Notes under the pieces: model-generated
The model's input: the letters and a program-made list of their open reading frames with translations, nothing else
Databases searched by the model: none
Told to the model about the DNA's origin: nothing
Part shown: positions 11,541 through 23,140 of the stretch, piece after piece
How positions within the stretch are numbered: position 1 is the first letter of the stretch
Layout of the letters: the number at the start of each line of letters is the position of its first letter
Translations under genes and position numbers: made by a program
Origin: Mesotaenium endlicherianum
Taxonomy: Eukaryota; Streptophyta; Zygnematophyceae; Zygnematales; Mesotaeniaceae
DNA length: 34,775 nt
Assembly: GCA_009602735.1 (NCBI GenBank)
Contig: WELA01005391.1
Span: 33,710-68,484, forward strand
Reading direction: 5' to 3'

Positions 11541-14500
11541 CAGGCACTGCAAAGAAAGAGAGGGAGGGAGGGAAGGGAGGAAAGAGGGGGGAGGGACTTT
11601 GCTGCTGACCGGAGGTGCACTTTCTCAAAGCCTTACTAGCCCCGCTGCTAGGGCCGCTACGCTCCCTCCCCTTTCCTCCGCTGCTCACCCAAAGCACTTG
11701 ATGCCCGAGCTAACTGGGTGAACGCTTGCATGCGCACGCATGGATGGGGCGGGGCGGGGACGGTGGCTGCGGCCGTGGGTGGGGGCGGGGGGGCGTGCTG
11801 CAGGTGCTGCGCATGTACGTGAACGACGAGGAGGGCGAGGGCGTGCTGATCGAGGACCAGCGCCGCTTCCTGCGCGCCAAAAACCGCCTGCTGCGCTTCA
11901 ACATGGGCGTCAACCAGATCATCGACGCTCTCAAGGAGCTCCTCGCCAACGACGAGGTGAGGTGGGGCGCGCGCCGCCGCCCTCGCACTCACGCCTGAGC
12001 TTCCGCCCTCCCCCCCCNTAGATTGAAAAGATAGAATGAGTAGAAAAAGATAGGCTTTTATATTGAATAAAGACGTAGGAAAGGAATAGAATAGTGCATT
12101 TCTCCCCTTAATCCTACTGTCCTATGCTAAAACTTAACTATCTTATACTAATCGTTTTATTGTCCTAATTACTATTGCATCTTCATCTATTCCTTCGGGT
12201 GGGAGGGTGGGGATCTACTAGGCTATCGCTTAACTTTGTGCACTGAAGACTGACTGGCTATGGCCATGAGTAGAGAAGAAGGACTCTAGATACTCGGTAC
12301 ATCTGACACTTGCTTGCGCTGTAAGCATGTGAATTGAAATATCTATAGAACTCATACATTATTAGTATATTGAGATGAATTAATATGTCACAAATCTCGA
12401 TTTGAAATATGTATGCGACACATTTCAAATCTTCAAATTGCTGCTCGCGTCTCAGCCTCGCCCCTCCCACTCCCCCCCCCCCCCCCCNNNCCCCCCCCCC
12501 CCCCCCCCCCCCCCCAAGGCAATCCCGAGCCCTTTCTTACACCTGTGGCGTGGCACACAGCCTCAACCCAGAAGGTGACACCACGCTGCAGATGAACGCT
12601 GGTGCTGCTGCCGATGTGCCGCTGCTGCCAGCCCCAACGAGGAGTTCTTGCTGCTACTAGGCAGATGGGGCCTGCCATCACCCGAGTGAGGCCCGCAACT
12701 GAAGCCTAGCAGGCGGCCCAGCCCCTGGGATCGCCTGGGAGGTCATATGGCCATGGGTTGTCGCGCCACGTGTTTGTTCTGCCTGCGAGCTAACTTGCTG
12801 GCTGACTGTCTGGCTGGCTGGCTGGCTGGCCGGTTGCGTACTGATCGGGATAGAGAACAGCTTAAGGAAGAGTTTTCCCCCTCCCTTTCCCCCTTCCCCC
12901 TCCCTCCCTGCCTGCCAGCCTGCCTGCCTGCTGGCCCGCCTGGCAGGTGCTCGTCCCTCATGATTCTCCACCCTCCTGGCTGCGGGGCGGGGCGGGCGGG
13001 CGTGCAGGACATGGCGGCCATGAATCTGACGCGCAAGTCGCTTCTGGGCAGGCCCCTGCGCCCCTCCGAGCACTCCGAGGTCTGTCTGTCCGCCCGCCAC
13101 GTGTCCCCCCAAGAAAAAGCCCTAAGATTTGACAGGTGGCCATCGCACGCTTGGGCGCAAAGCGATCGTGCATAGCTCTCGCGGCGGGCCTACCCACTCT
13201 GGCCCTGCATCGCCTGAGCGAGCTTACTTCCTTCTCTTATTGTCGCATCCACTGCCATGTGAAGAGAGGCCGTTGCAGATGGTGCCCCTGAGAAATGTTG
13301 GCGGCGGTGGTGGTGGTGTTGTTCTTTTTCCAACAATGTTGACCTTGGTCCTGCTTCCCATTCTGATCTTGGATGGTGGGTGGCGGGCGGCGGGCGGCGC
13401 AGGTGGAGGAGCTGGTGGAGAACTTCTACAAGCGCATCGAGGAGGTGGCCAACGAGGTGGAGGCGCTCATTTCCACCATCGACGCCACCTCCGAGTACCT
13501 GCGCACTGTGCTCGATAGGTGGCGCTCCCTCGCCCCCTCGCTCTCTAGCTGTCCCCCTGTCTCGATCGCCGGGTTGCTCTCGCTTTCTGCCTCGTTCTCG
13601 CTCTCATGCTCTTCTTGGCGTGCAGGCACGCGCGCGTGCGCGTAAGATACGCACTCCGCGCCCTGCTGCTCTGCCGACACCTGTCACTGCTGTGCTAGGG
13701 CGGGTCCTCAGAAATGCCTGCATGCGTTCTGGCGGCCGCTCCCCACGCTCTAGACAACACCAACACTGATGACCTGTAACTGATGACCGACAAGCATATC
13801 TTATCTCGTCCCAAGAGCTCCCTAACCGACCATCTTGGTGCCTGCTGAGGCCTGGACCGTCAGCCCGAGCGCCGGCTCTGCCCCGTCGGGAGTGTTGCGC
13901 TGCTGCATGACTGGTGCATCAGCGTGTGCGCGTGCTCATGCGTTTGATATTTTAGTCGAGCCAGCGCGGCTTCACCACGGTGGCTAGGGTTTGGAGAATT
14001 GTGATGGGTTTTGTGGCGCATCAGCCGGGGGGTTTAGGGGTCTCAACTATGACTTTGTGGACCAGCTCGGAAGTTCAGGTTGCTTTGCATGGGGTCCCAT
14101 GGACTCAGATACACGTTGCATTCTGAGCAATTGATTGGCCAAAAAATCTCTGGTAACGGGTGATACGCATGACTCGGAGGGCCAGTTTTACGCTTCACTT
14201 GTGGGGCACAAGGCTTTCTCCCACCAACGGGGAGCATTTTCCCCAAGCCCCAGGGACCCGCCCCTGGCCCTGCCTGCCATCTGACCTTGTTTTTCCTGGG
14301 CCGGTTTGCACCCAAGACATGTGTCCCTTGTGTGGTGGGGGGAAACACTGCACGCCCCCCCTCCTCTCCTCCCTCTAAGTTTCAATCTGCTCTTTCTCGA
14401 TCGCGTTGCCGGCTTCGGCCTTTCTCTCAGCGTTGATGTATGTCTGCCAGCGCTGATTCATTGCGACGCTTGGCCGTTCGCTGCCGGATTTGTTGATTCA

Positions 14501-15285
14501 GTTTTTTTTGTTTCAGTCCGCTCAAATATGCGGGATTGCGTGCGTGCGGTGCTTGCGCCCGGGGGGGGGGGGCAGCTCGCGCAACAAGCTGATTCGGATC
14601 GACGTGCTGCTCAACATGGCCACGTGCTCCATGGCTGCCGGCGGCTCCGTGGCCGCCATCTTTGGTAGCTCCCTCGCTCCCTCGCCCCCCCCCCCTCTCG
14701 TCCCGTGCACCTCCGCGGACCGGTGACCTTCTCATCGCTCACACACACACACACACACGCACACACACACACACACACACAGGCATTCACGCACACAGGC
14801 GTGCACGACAGCGCGCACACGAGCACAGGGAATGTGGGACGAATAAGTCGGTGAGCCCGGTACAACTGAGGTGGCGTGGGCCCTGGAGACTGATATGGCT
14901 GGCGTAGTGTGTAGTGCGTGCGCCTGACTCATGCTTGCTCTCATTTACTAGCTCACGGGTGTAGGTTCTGCAACGCTTTTTTGGCCGAGCCAATGTTTCC
15001 ATTACTTCCTCGTCGACGATATTGTGAGCTCCCAGTGAGGGCCTTCCAGTCTCTCCCTCTTCAGAGTATCCAGCCTCTAGTGCTCGTCTGCCTCTCATAA
15101 TATTCTTCAACACTGAGTTGGTTCTAACGCCGCAGAAGCCGCCGGGCGATGCAGGGATGAATCTGCTGTCCTCCATGGAGTCCCAGCCGTACGCCTTTGC
15201 CGTGGTGACAGCTGGCATATCGCTCAGCTCCGCTGCGATCTTCAGCTCACTGTACATGTATGCGCGCAAGAGGCGGATATTGTAG
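7915..15285 (+). CDS. MRS2/CorA-family magnesium channel, eight exons
   Basis: Members of this family form pentameric Mg2+ channels in mitochondrial, plastid or vacuolar membranes. Exons: about 7915 (or 8359) to 8526, 8924-9037, 9687-11144, 11804-11956, 13008-13079, 13403-13518, 14576-14664 and 15155-15285. All joins from 8526 onward are in phase with GT-AG borders. Family marks appear in order: LALRDLRAIDSS, ILARQRAIVVNLGHVKALL, PFELLMLEGMLEEV, DMAAMNLTRK, TVLDSSRNKLIRIDVLLNM, then Gly-Met-Asn and a second membrane segment ending in a basic tail (ARKRRIL). TM1 is encoded by 14576-14664 and TM2 by 15155-15285. The protein is about 710 residues without the first exon and up to about 914 with it, against roughly 400-500 in most relatives; the excess is a low-complexity insertion in exon 3. 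The first exon is the least certain part. Its last 56 codons are GC-rich and helical, while the upstream portion is Arg/Ser/Thr-rich and could be an organelle-targeting region or untranslated. Confidence 0.92.
9441..9481. repeat. CAG/AGC triplet microsatellite in intron 2 of the MRS2-like gene
   Basis: About 13 uninterrupted CAG units lie within the intron 9038-9686. The same triplets recur in the coding insertion of the next exon, so triplet expansion appears to be a local tendency. Confidence 0.85.
9687..11144 (+). CDS. Exon 3 of the MRS2-like gene, with a giant low-complexity insertion
   Basis: This exon is 1,458 bases, 486 codons, open throughout. Its first about 55 codons and last about 35 codons are ordinary MRS2 soluble-domain sequence. 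Between them lie roughly 390 residues absent from typical relatives: an Ala-rich block, Ser/Arg runs, Glu runs (VMEEEEESKEGKEEGE) and a long Gln/Glu repeat region around 10890-11040. One island of ordinary complexity (YRWQKVVRVEHLARTSWLQD, about 10510-10570) is embedded. Known MRS2 proteins have a short loop at this point between the beta-sheet part and the first long helix. The insertion should lie on the soluble, matrix- or stroma-facing side. An unrecognised intron cannot be excluded, but the frame stays open for the full length. Confidence 0.85.
11511..11542. repeat. GGCT tetranucleotide repeat in intron 3 of the MRS2-like gene
   Basis: About eight tandem GGCT units are seen. A shorter copy of the same motif, about five units, occurs in the following intron at about 12811-12831. 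Both sit next to GGAGGG-like or CCCTCC-like asymmetric tracts. Confidence 0.8.
12011..12520. other. AT-rich segment inside an MRS2 intron, bracketed by C-runs and undetermined bases
   Basis: A C-run ending in N (12018) is followed by about 430 bases of AT-rich DNA. This ends at a second C-run of about 42 containing NNN at 12488-12490. The composition differs sharply from the GC-rich intron on both sides. It is either a natural AT-rich intron part or insert, or sequence placed here by gap joining. Confidence 0.6.
15155..15285 (+). CDS. Last exon of the MRS2-like gene, completing the GMN motif
   Basis: Exon 7 ends in a lone G at 14664 (phase 1). The last exon starts GG-ATG-AAT, so the Gly of Gly-Met-Asn is split by the intron. 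The loop after GMN is short (NLLSSMESQPYAF) and carries one Glu, as expected for the channel mouth. TM2 follows, and the stop TAG is at 15283-15285. A second AG lies 19 bases upstream, at 15134-15135, and its use would shift the frame and lose GMN. Confidence 0.9.
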
Positions 15286-16264
15286 CGGGGCGTCGCGCGT
15301 GAGCCCTACAGGGCTGCCTGCATAGCCTCTTGTGAGGGTGAGACTCGTATTCATGTTGATGTACAGTAGTTAACGTATACGAAGGACTTACCGGAGTTGA
15401 TGACAGGAGCATGTTGGAGTGGGCTCTCAGACTCTGTTAGTGTCAGAGGTACGATAGGCGGTAATTTCAGGTCCGCAGTGCGAGGGCTCGCCTTCAATCA
15501 AATGCTTGTTGAAAATAGCTCTCTATTGGCTTCACATGGGCATAGTGGTGTTCGTAGGTAGTTGGCAATAGCCTGTCAGTGACATGGTGCTTGCAAAGCA
15601 CCTTCAGGTCTACCTGTTACTCTTTACGAAAGAAAAAAATCTGTGGACCCGGCCTTTCGCTTGTCAGTAGTTTTGAAGGGCTGAGACATGAAACAAGTAC
15701 AACCGGCCTACCTGTCCAGCAATATTTGTGAGCGATTGTTACCAGGAAACAAAGAAACAAAGAACCAGCTCGAGGATTTTCCAGACACTCATTTTGCACA
15801 GAACTGCCATGAAAAATGACGAGGAACCCATCATACATGAATTCCTTTCTACAGCTTCTGATCTTGCGTGAACTTTTTAAAGACCGAAATCTCAGGCAAT
15901 CTACCCGCACCACTCTCAGCACTTGGCCTTTCTTGAAATGAAAGAATTATGAGGGAGGCGTCTTAATTGGCTGTTTATGGTCTCTCAGCACATTATCGTT
16001 ATGTGCCTATCCGTTTCGTTTGACAATGTCAGTTTAGCGGGCCACCCAACTTACACTTCAACACCAGCTGCTCTAACTCTAGGATCTCCTCTCTGCTGTC
16101 GCTACCGAAGCCCAACATTGCATACCACCTCCGCAAACGTGAGACAGCAAACTATCTATTCTCTCACGACAAACCCCCAACGGGCCTTATAAGTGATCTA
16201 GAAGATCCATTTTCGCCTTTGAGCTACAGGATAAATCAAGAGGCTACTTATCTTATGCAAATGC
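15286..16264. other. Convergent intergenic region between the MRS2-like and TroA-like genes
   Basis: This is the 979-base gap between two stop codons facing each other. It must hold both 3' untranslated ends. No further gene, RNA or repeat is recognised. No canonical AATAAA signal is obvious in either orientation. Confidence 0.5.
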
Positions 16265-19200
16265 CTACAGCACCAAAGCAATGACGGCCAAAGCAGACAC
16301 AGCGAGCGCCACCAGAGGGGTGGAGCCGAGTGCGACTGATCCCTTCGGGGGGGAGGCGGGAGCCGGGGTGGGTCCAGGCGAGGAGATCTTGATAGGGCAG
16401 GAGATGACAACGGGGTCGGCTGCCGCTGTCGGTGTGCCGGTGCACTGGTCAGCTGTCAGGATCGCATTGGCCTCGCCCTGCGCAAATGCATTTACACAAT
16501 GTCACGCTTCAGACGAGGGCACAGTGGCATGCGAGCTGGAAGGGGGCGGCAGCTGGAATGAAGATAGCTACTGCGGGTCTATGCATGCATACACGGCACA
16601 GTCCGCCAGAGATGGATATGCAAACTCCTCGTCCCAAAGTGAAACGGCAGTGTGGTCTCCCCATCATGGTAAGCACATACAGCCATCACCCCTTTCCAGA
16701 CCTCCAACGGCTTTTTGAGCACCACAAGCAGGAGCTGCAGCAGCTCAGCATAAGCAGGCGCTGCAGCAGCAGTTGGAGCAGTAGCAGAGATAAGCAGCAC
16801 ATGCGGCTCAGCGGGTGCACCTTAGCCAGGTTGCGGAAGTAGAAGGTGCTCTCGGAGCCGTTGCCGTGGAAGATCCTCAGCAGGTCCTGCAGCACCACCT
16901 GGGGCTGCGCCGTGGCGCCCTCGTAGAAGTCTGCAGAGGCAGGGACAGAGAGGCAGGTGCAAAGCACATCCACCCACCGTCCGCGACCGTCAATCGTATG
17001 ATGCACAGAATCAGGACAGGGAAACAGCAGCAGTTCTGGAACACTAGATGAACGTTCTCCTCTCAGCTATAGCTCTCCTCACGCATCTTTCTCAAGAGGG
17101 GCTAAAATTCATGTCCAGTCAGGGTGCACAAGCTCCAGCCTTTACCAGCCTCAATTGCGTTCTGATTGCGTTCCTATGCAGCACGCTCTGCTCTTTGCAA
17201 CCCTCAGCCACACGCTTCCTGTCCTGGCAGCCAACTCCCGGGCTTCTGACCAAACAGCAGAATCTTCAAAAAAGAGTGCGCTACTTGCCCTTTATTCTCC
17301 TTCGAGTCAGTTGTGAACGCCAGCTGATTGTGACACGGTACAGGAATATGCCACCACCAGAAAAAGGCCTGGACTGAGAAGCTGACTGGCACACAGACAC
17401 AAAGTATGTGTCACAAGGAGACAAGACAGAGAGCGAGAGACAGAGAGAGAGCAGGGGGAGGCAGCAGGATGGCGTACCGAGCCCGCCGGCGGGGTTCATG
17501 CGCCTGTCGTTGCGCCACACGGCCTTGTTTGCCAGGAACTTGTAGGTCGCAGTGTTGTTTGCGGCGATTCCGGCGTTGGTGGTGAAGTTGCGGAGGGTGT
17601 AGTCAGGGGGGTTGACGGCGTACGACTCGTCGATTACGATGTCGAGCGTCTGTCGTTACAAGGAGAGGCAGGCGGCCACACAGAGCCCCGCAGGAGGTAA
17701 GACATGGGTGGGCAAGAGATACCGTCAGAATATAAAATTACCCCTGACGCCGCACAGATATGATGCTTGATAGTGGCAGACGTCACATATGAGCAATCTT
17801 TCGCTCTGGCTGCGGTTTGCTAGAATGCTGCTGGAGGAAGAAAGAACAAGGGAGCGTACAACCACAGGCCTACTTCTGGACAAGGCAGCAGATGCTTGGC
17901 ATGGCAAGGTAAGCAGGGCTACAGCTAGAAGTAGCTGCATGGAGGGCATGAATGTAAGCGACAGGCAGGCACACAGGGAAGTGGGTGAGCTAGATGTACA
18001 TACATGTCGCGAAACAGGGGGATGCATGGCAAGGGGGTGCTCACAAGCTCTTTAGATATCGACAGCCCTTTTCAAAAACTGGTGGCAATGTCTGCAAATG
18101 AACAAGTAGTAAAAGAGGCGCTACACAAAGACCCCAGGAAAGGGGGGAGGCAGCAAGTTCGGGCTCCGCGGGGGGGGGCGGGGAGGGAGATGAATGGTAA
18201 CTGCCATGCCATGTCGTGTCCACAGTCTTGGGGTAGTGCCGGCGTGGGGGAGGACGATAAGGGCCAGGAGGGAGGACTGTACCTTCAAGGTGTCGGAGAA
18301 CGCGGCAGCCTGGGTGGAGTTGGTCATGTCAAAGTCCCCGTACATGGACATGTCCAGGTTCTCAGCGCCGGCGTCCAAGTCAAACTGCCAGCGCACAAAG
18401 TACGGAGCGAACACGCGCAGGCACACACAGTCAGAGAGACTCACAGACCCAGTGGCAATCCAGGTGGCGTCCTGGCAGGGCTCCAGAGGAGTCCCGGTCT
18501 GCCGTCGGGATCCTGTCAAATGGGCGCCAAGAGGTTTTCCTGATGTGCTACTATGGAGGCCAGCAGCTGCATGGCGTGACGTCATCTGTGGGGTCAGCGG
18601 AGGAGCAGCACTGCACCTCCACAGCAGCCAGCTGTGGCTACTACTGGGCCTTGTCAAAACATCCTGGAAAGGTAGAGGGATGCATAGGTACGAGGGTTGC
18701 TGCACCCTTCACGGCCTGCTGTTTACCGGGCCTAGCTCCCTGCAACTGGCACACTCTGACCTTGCTGTCCATGCAATATCAGACTTCCACATGCAAAGAG
18801 AGAGAGAGGGAGGGGGAGAAGTGTGTCACACCTGCAACTTGTAGGCGGCTCCTGACACGGTCCACACGCCCTGTGCACACACGCGCGCACAAACACGCCC
18901 AAACAACACGCGTGCATGATGAGCGAAGGAGGGCGCAGGCACTGGGTGCTGATGCGCTGTGCTTTCACCAGCCTCTCCTTGCCCCAAGCACCCCCTGAGG
19001 GCATTCTCATCTGGCAGTGTACCCACGGGCGTTGGAGACTAGACTGCAGCAGTCTCTCTGAGCCCTCCAACGCACACCTCTGCCCTCTGCCCCTCATCCA
19101 TATATTTGCGCACACGAGCACGCGATGAACAGGCCCAAGCAGGAACACAGCATGTCCAGGGGCAAGCATGGGCAGGGGGCAGTGAAGGGCCGCGGGGAGG

Positions 19201-22200
19201 GAATGTGTGTCTGGCAGGTCTGCGAAGGGAGTAAACTAGCAGTAAGATATGGGCAACCTCGCGCTTCCACCTGCTGCTGTTCAATGCACAGTATTTCTAT
19301 CAGATCAAAATCCTCGGGCACGTGAGGGAGGGGAAGGGGCAGCGAGCGAGTGGGCGCATGGAAGCAGGAGACTTCAGGCGCACAGATGTAAGCCATGCTG
19401 CTGCATCGTCTTGGGCCATTGCGCTCTCGAGGGGGCAGCTGCCATCTGTGACACAAAGGGGAGTGTAGCAGCGGCATGGATACAGCAAAACATTTCACAT
19501 GTACTTTTTTAAGGGGGGGTGTTGGGGGGGGTGTTGGGGGTGGGGCACATACGTCAAAGAATGACAGCCAGGCGACGACGGGCTTGGTGGCATCCGCGGG
19601 GGCGCTGCCGTTGAGGCAGCTGTAGCCGTCCTCAATCTGGGACCGGAGCATGAAAAGCAACACACACACACACACACACGTGTGCGCGCCAGTCAGTCAA
19701 TCGATCGGTCAGCCAGTCGGGCCACAGGCCTCGTGGTCTCCTTGAAGTGCACGAGGCCTCTACAGGTACCGATAGATCCTCGTAGGCTCAGACAAGACGT
19801 GCGCTTACACCAAAGAGCATCCCCCGACCACACACGGCTCTGCTCCACACACAAGTAGAAGCTCACACGCACACACCTGCACTCTGACTGCAGACGCAAC
19901 AATCGACACTGTCCGCTACACAGGCACCCGTGCAAGCACACAAGGGGACAGAAGCACGCACCCACCTGAGAAAGCAGATACAAGAGCAAACTCAACTGCC
20001 GATCTGCTACCCTGGGCCCTGGGTACATGCACGCACGTCCTGCATGGCACTCAAGCACAAAAGTAGGTGGCCCCTGCTAGGCACGCGCGTCCGACACGGC
20101 ACCTCGAGCTGCGCAAAGTAGGTAGCCGGCTGAGTAGGGGCAGGCCAGCAGAGGCGGAGGGGCGCAAGCTGACCTGGGTGTAGACCTCGTTGGCGCGGGC
20201 CTCCAGGTTGAAGAAGATGCCCAGGAACTTGATCCACTCGGCCCTCTGCTCGCACGCGCGCGTGGCAGCCCCCGCCCACCAGCCCCGCACACGCAAGTGT
20301 GAGCCCCACCAATCCCGCACGGGCGGCAACAAGAAGGGTGCATGTTGTCTTGGCCGACACAATGTATCACTGACTCTAGCGCTTCTGTCTGAGGCTTCCA
20401 ACAGAGAAAGGCATGTCAGGCGTGTAGTGGAGGGCCGCCATGGCTGCGCCACGTTTTTGCGCAACTGGTTAATTTCAAGTGTATTCATTGCGTGAAACAA
20501 ATGCTGGGTGCATGCCAGCGCTGGCAACGGCTGCCCACCATCATCATGATGACAACACAAGTACAGCCACCAGCGGGAAGGCAAATGCCTCAAAAAGAGA
20601 GAGGGAGGAAAGGGGGGGGAAGAAGGAAACGATGTATTTAGTTACAGGGGCAGCACTGGACCAGCACACGTCGTGAGTTGATTGAGGGCAAGTGCGGAGA
20701 GAGGGGAGGGGGGAGGAGGAGGAGCACCTTGAGCGGGCCGGGGTCGGTGGTGGCGTCAAAGGAGATGGTCTTGGAGACGTTGGAGGGCGCGAACGACGTC
20801 TCGATGAGCGAGGTCAGCTTGGCCAGCTGCTGCGCGTACACGGTGGCGTTGCCGTAGGAGCTCTCCAGCTGCAGGATCTTCCCCTGGGCGGCCAGCTTCT
20901 GGACGCACGGGGAGCTCACAAGAGAGGTGTCGATCCTCTTGATGGAGCCGAGCACGCCCAAAAGCTGCCAGCACAGCGCGATGCCAGGGGGGGTGAGTCG
21001 TTGTGTCGTCAGCGTGCGGGAGGCAGAGTTTTCTACATGCCCGCCCTGGAAATGCGGGTGGGACTCAGACTGCAGCAGGGTCCGCCGGAGCCTGTGGACG
21101 GAGGCGGGTGCACAGGCTGAAGGTGCACATGCGAAATGCGGACAGCTGGAGACACGGTACGCGACTAGAAGTGTGCGTGCGTGCTTCTGTGCGCAGCTGG
21201 CCATGAGCTCCTCTTCAGGTGCCAGCGGGAGGTAGTCAGCATCGCCAAAATTTGAGTGGGTATACATGTGTGAGGAAACAAGGGTGGAACTTCCACGACT
21301 GCAAAGGCATGCGCATATACGAAGAAAGGCCCAGACAGCCGGGGCATGAGCCTGGGCTTGCTATCCTGGACTTTTGCAACACACAAGCTGTGCAACCCGG
21401 AGGCATCCATGGACGGTGATGGTAAGGAAGCAGGTCATACCCCGCAAGACAACCACTTACACAAGACATAAAACTGCGCATGAAAGTGCCAACTGGAGTC
21501 AGAATGTCTCCCCACTTCCATCTCTTATCAAGGCGAACAAGAGCCGAGAGAAGAACAGGGAGGAGCAGGAAGGATGAAAGGTAGTACCTCCAAGTAGGGC
21601 ACTGTTTGAGAACGATGACGTCGAAAGAGGGAAGAGCAAAGCATTTGCACAGGGGGCACACAGACAAGGGGACAGAAGTGAGTGCATCACAGCTGACAAG
21701 TGGCAGCTCATAATTCCAGCTCACAAAACATGCACAGCTGAGAAGTATATCTGGTGGTGGATGGCGTGGCCGTGCAAACTCTGCCAGCTCCTCACTGACA
21801 AGCCCAACAGTTGACAAATACTTTCACCAGCCACTGAAACTCCTTCAGATGTCCGGAGTATCACCCTGACGTCCTCATTAGTCGAGCTAGAGAGATTGTG
21901 GCCGAGCAAGTGAAGGACTAGGTATCTTAGAAGAAGAAGATGGTTATACTCTTATTTGGCAGAGAGCTAGCTAGCTTCACCAAAGGGGCCCTTTGGGAGG
22001 TATACAAGCATGCGCGCAATGTGCTTGCATCAACCTCGCCAGCCACAGCGCAGTCGGCAGGCTGCTATGAAATGGGCTCTGTTCTTGCGACTGACAGAAA
22101 GTACGAAGTGAGCAGATTGAACTGTGTACAAAAGAGCAAGACATGCTGCAAAGACTGCTGCAGGTGGATGGCAGGCCATTTGAGTTGCAGCATGCGGAGA

Positions 22201-23140
22201 AGGTGAGTGACTGTACCTGCCACGCTGCCATCGGTGGCAGAGTTTTTGAGGGGAACCTCAAAGAACCGCGTGGTCAGAGGGTACTTCTCCAGGGCTGGCT
22301 TGGGAGTGCCGCACTGCCATGTGTCGCGTCGTCACACACGGTAACAAACACAAGCAAAGCTCAGTACTCGCGAAGCTTCCTTTGCAGGTCGACGGACATG
22401 CAAGTGTGGAACTTTCGTAACATGGGAAATTGCTGGAGGCTCTCTCGGTGTCCCCAAAATTCAGAAGGCCTCTTTCTAAAACTCCAGAGCTCCACGCTAC
22501 ATAGGTAAATTTGCAGTTCTCTCTTACTTAATTTCGTGACATGTGCTTGCTTCCCTATGCAAGAACGCACGATGTCTGTTGAGGAGCAAGGGGTAAGCCA
22601 GGCAATTCTGTGCCCTTCTGCAATTGGAGCTGGAACCAGAAGTTGTTCTGATGTATAATGGAAGCAGCCAACGAATTCAGAATTCGTCACAGCCTTGCAA
22701 AAGTTTGTAAGCACTTGTCATATTCCACAATCTATTCCGCAGGGAACTGTCACCATGGCCAAATCTTATAAGTGGAGTTGCAAATTGATCATGCAGGAGG
22801 TGCATTTTCAGAAGCAGTCAAGGTTTCTTAGCATGTCCTGCTGATGTACGCAGCTCACCTGGTATAGCACGTAGGAAGTGTTGGCAAAGTTGTTCTTAAC
22901 AACCTTGTAGCTGTTGCTGTAGCCCACAGCAAAGTCCATAGCCGTGTTCACTGCCACTTCGCCGACTGGCAGGGCGAATGGAGCTGACAGGTTGGCATCT
23001 GGGAAGTAGTTCTTACTCTCACTGTATGAGCTAGGATCCGCACACCCTGGCAAGACCTGAGCACTGGCTGAAGAAACAAGGCCAGTGAGGAGGAGGGCGA
23101 GGGCAAAGACCGCCATTGTACTGCAAACAAGAGAACGCAA
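16265..23140 (-). CDS. Secreted or surface-anchored TroA/periplasmic-binding-protein-like protein, 11 exons, complete
   Basis: Proteins with the TroA-like fold bind metals or metal chelates; eukaryotic members occur in fungi, oomycetes and algae, mostly uncharacterised. Exons: 23140-22859, 22313-22217, 21601-21588, 20964-20728, 20245-20174, 19636-19553, 18870-18832, 18384-18283, 17649-17478, 16930-16821 and 16477-16265. All have AG/GT borders and compatible phases, totalling 1,422 bases, 473 residues. Residues 1-28 form a signal peptide (second Met at residue 9 possible). Landmarks: SNSYKVVKN, YVLYQ|CGTPKP, PYLE|LLGVLGSIKRID, VSSPCVQKL, RAEWIKFLGIFFNLEARANE, KPVVAWLSFFD, GVWTVSGAAYKLQ, LDIVIDESYAV, QVVLQDLLRIF, ANAILTADQC. 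About nine N-glycosylation sequons are present. The C-terminus is a Pro/Ser/Ala linker then a hydrophobic tail (STPLVALAVSALAVIALVL), fitting a GPI signal or single membrane anchor. Ligand is not deducible. Confidence 0.9.
18832..18870 (-). CDS. 39-nucleotide exon (exon 7) of the TroA-like gene
   Basis: Thirteen codons, GVWTVSGAAYKLQ, phase 0 on both sides, lie between introns of 682 and 447 bases. The sequence continues naturally from WLSFFD of exon 6 to FDLDAGAENLD of exon 8. Its skipping would keep the frame, so an in-frame isoform is possible. Confidence 0.85.
21588..21601 (-). CDS. 14-nucleotide microexon (exon 3) of the TroA-like gene
   Basis: The exon TGCCCTACTTGGAG is preceded on the minus strand by a pyrimidine-rich tract ending AACAG and followed by GTACTACC. 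It enters in phase 1 (G+TG makes Val) and leaves in phase 0, adding PYLE directly before LLGVLGSI of exon 4. The family has a Pro-aromatic-Leu-Glu motif at exactly this place. Without the exon the frame breaks: exon 2 ends in phase 1, exon 4 begins in phase 0. Confidence 0.85.

Noticed and set aside
7915..15285. Bacterial-type CorA gene or contamination
   Set aside because: The coding sequence is split by seven GT-AG introns in consistent phase, so it is a eukaryotic nuclear gene.
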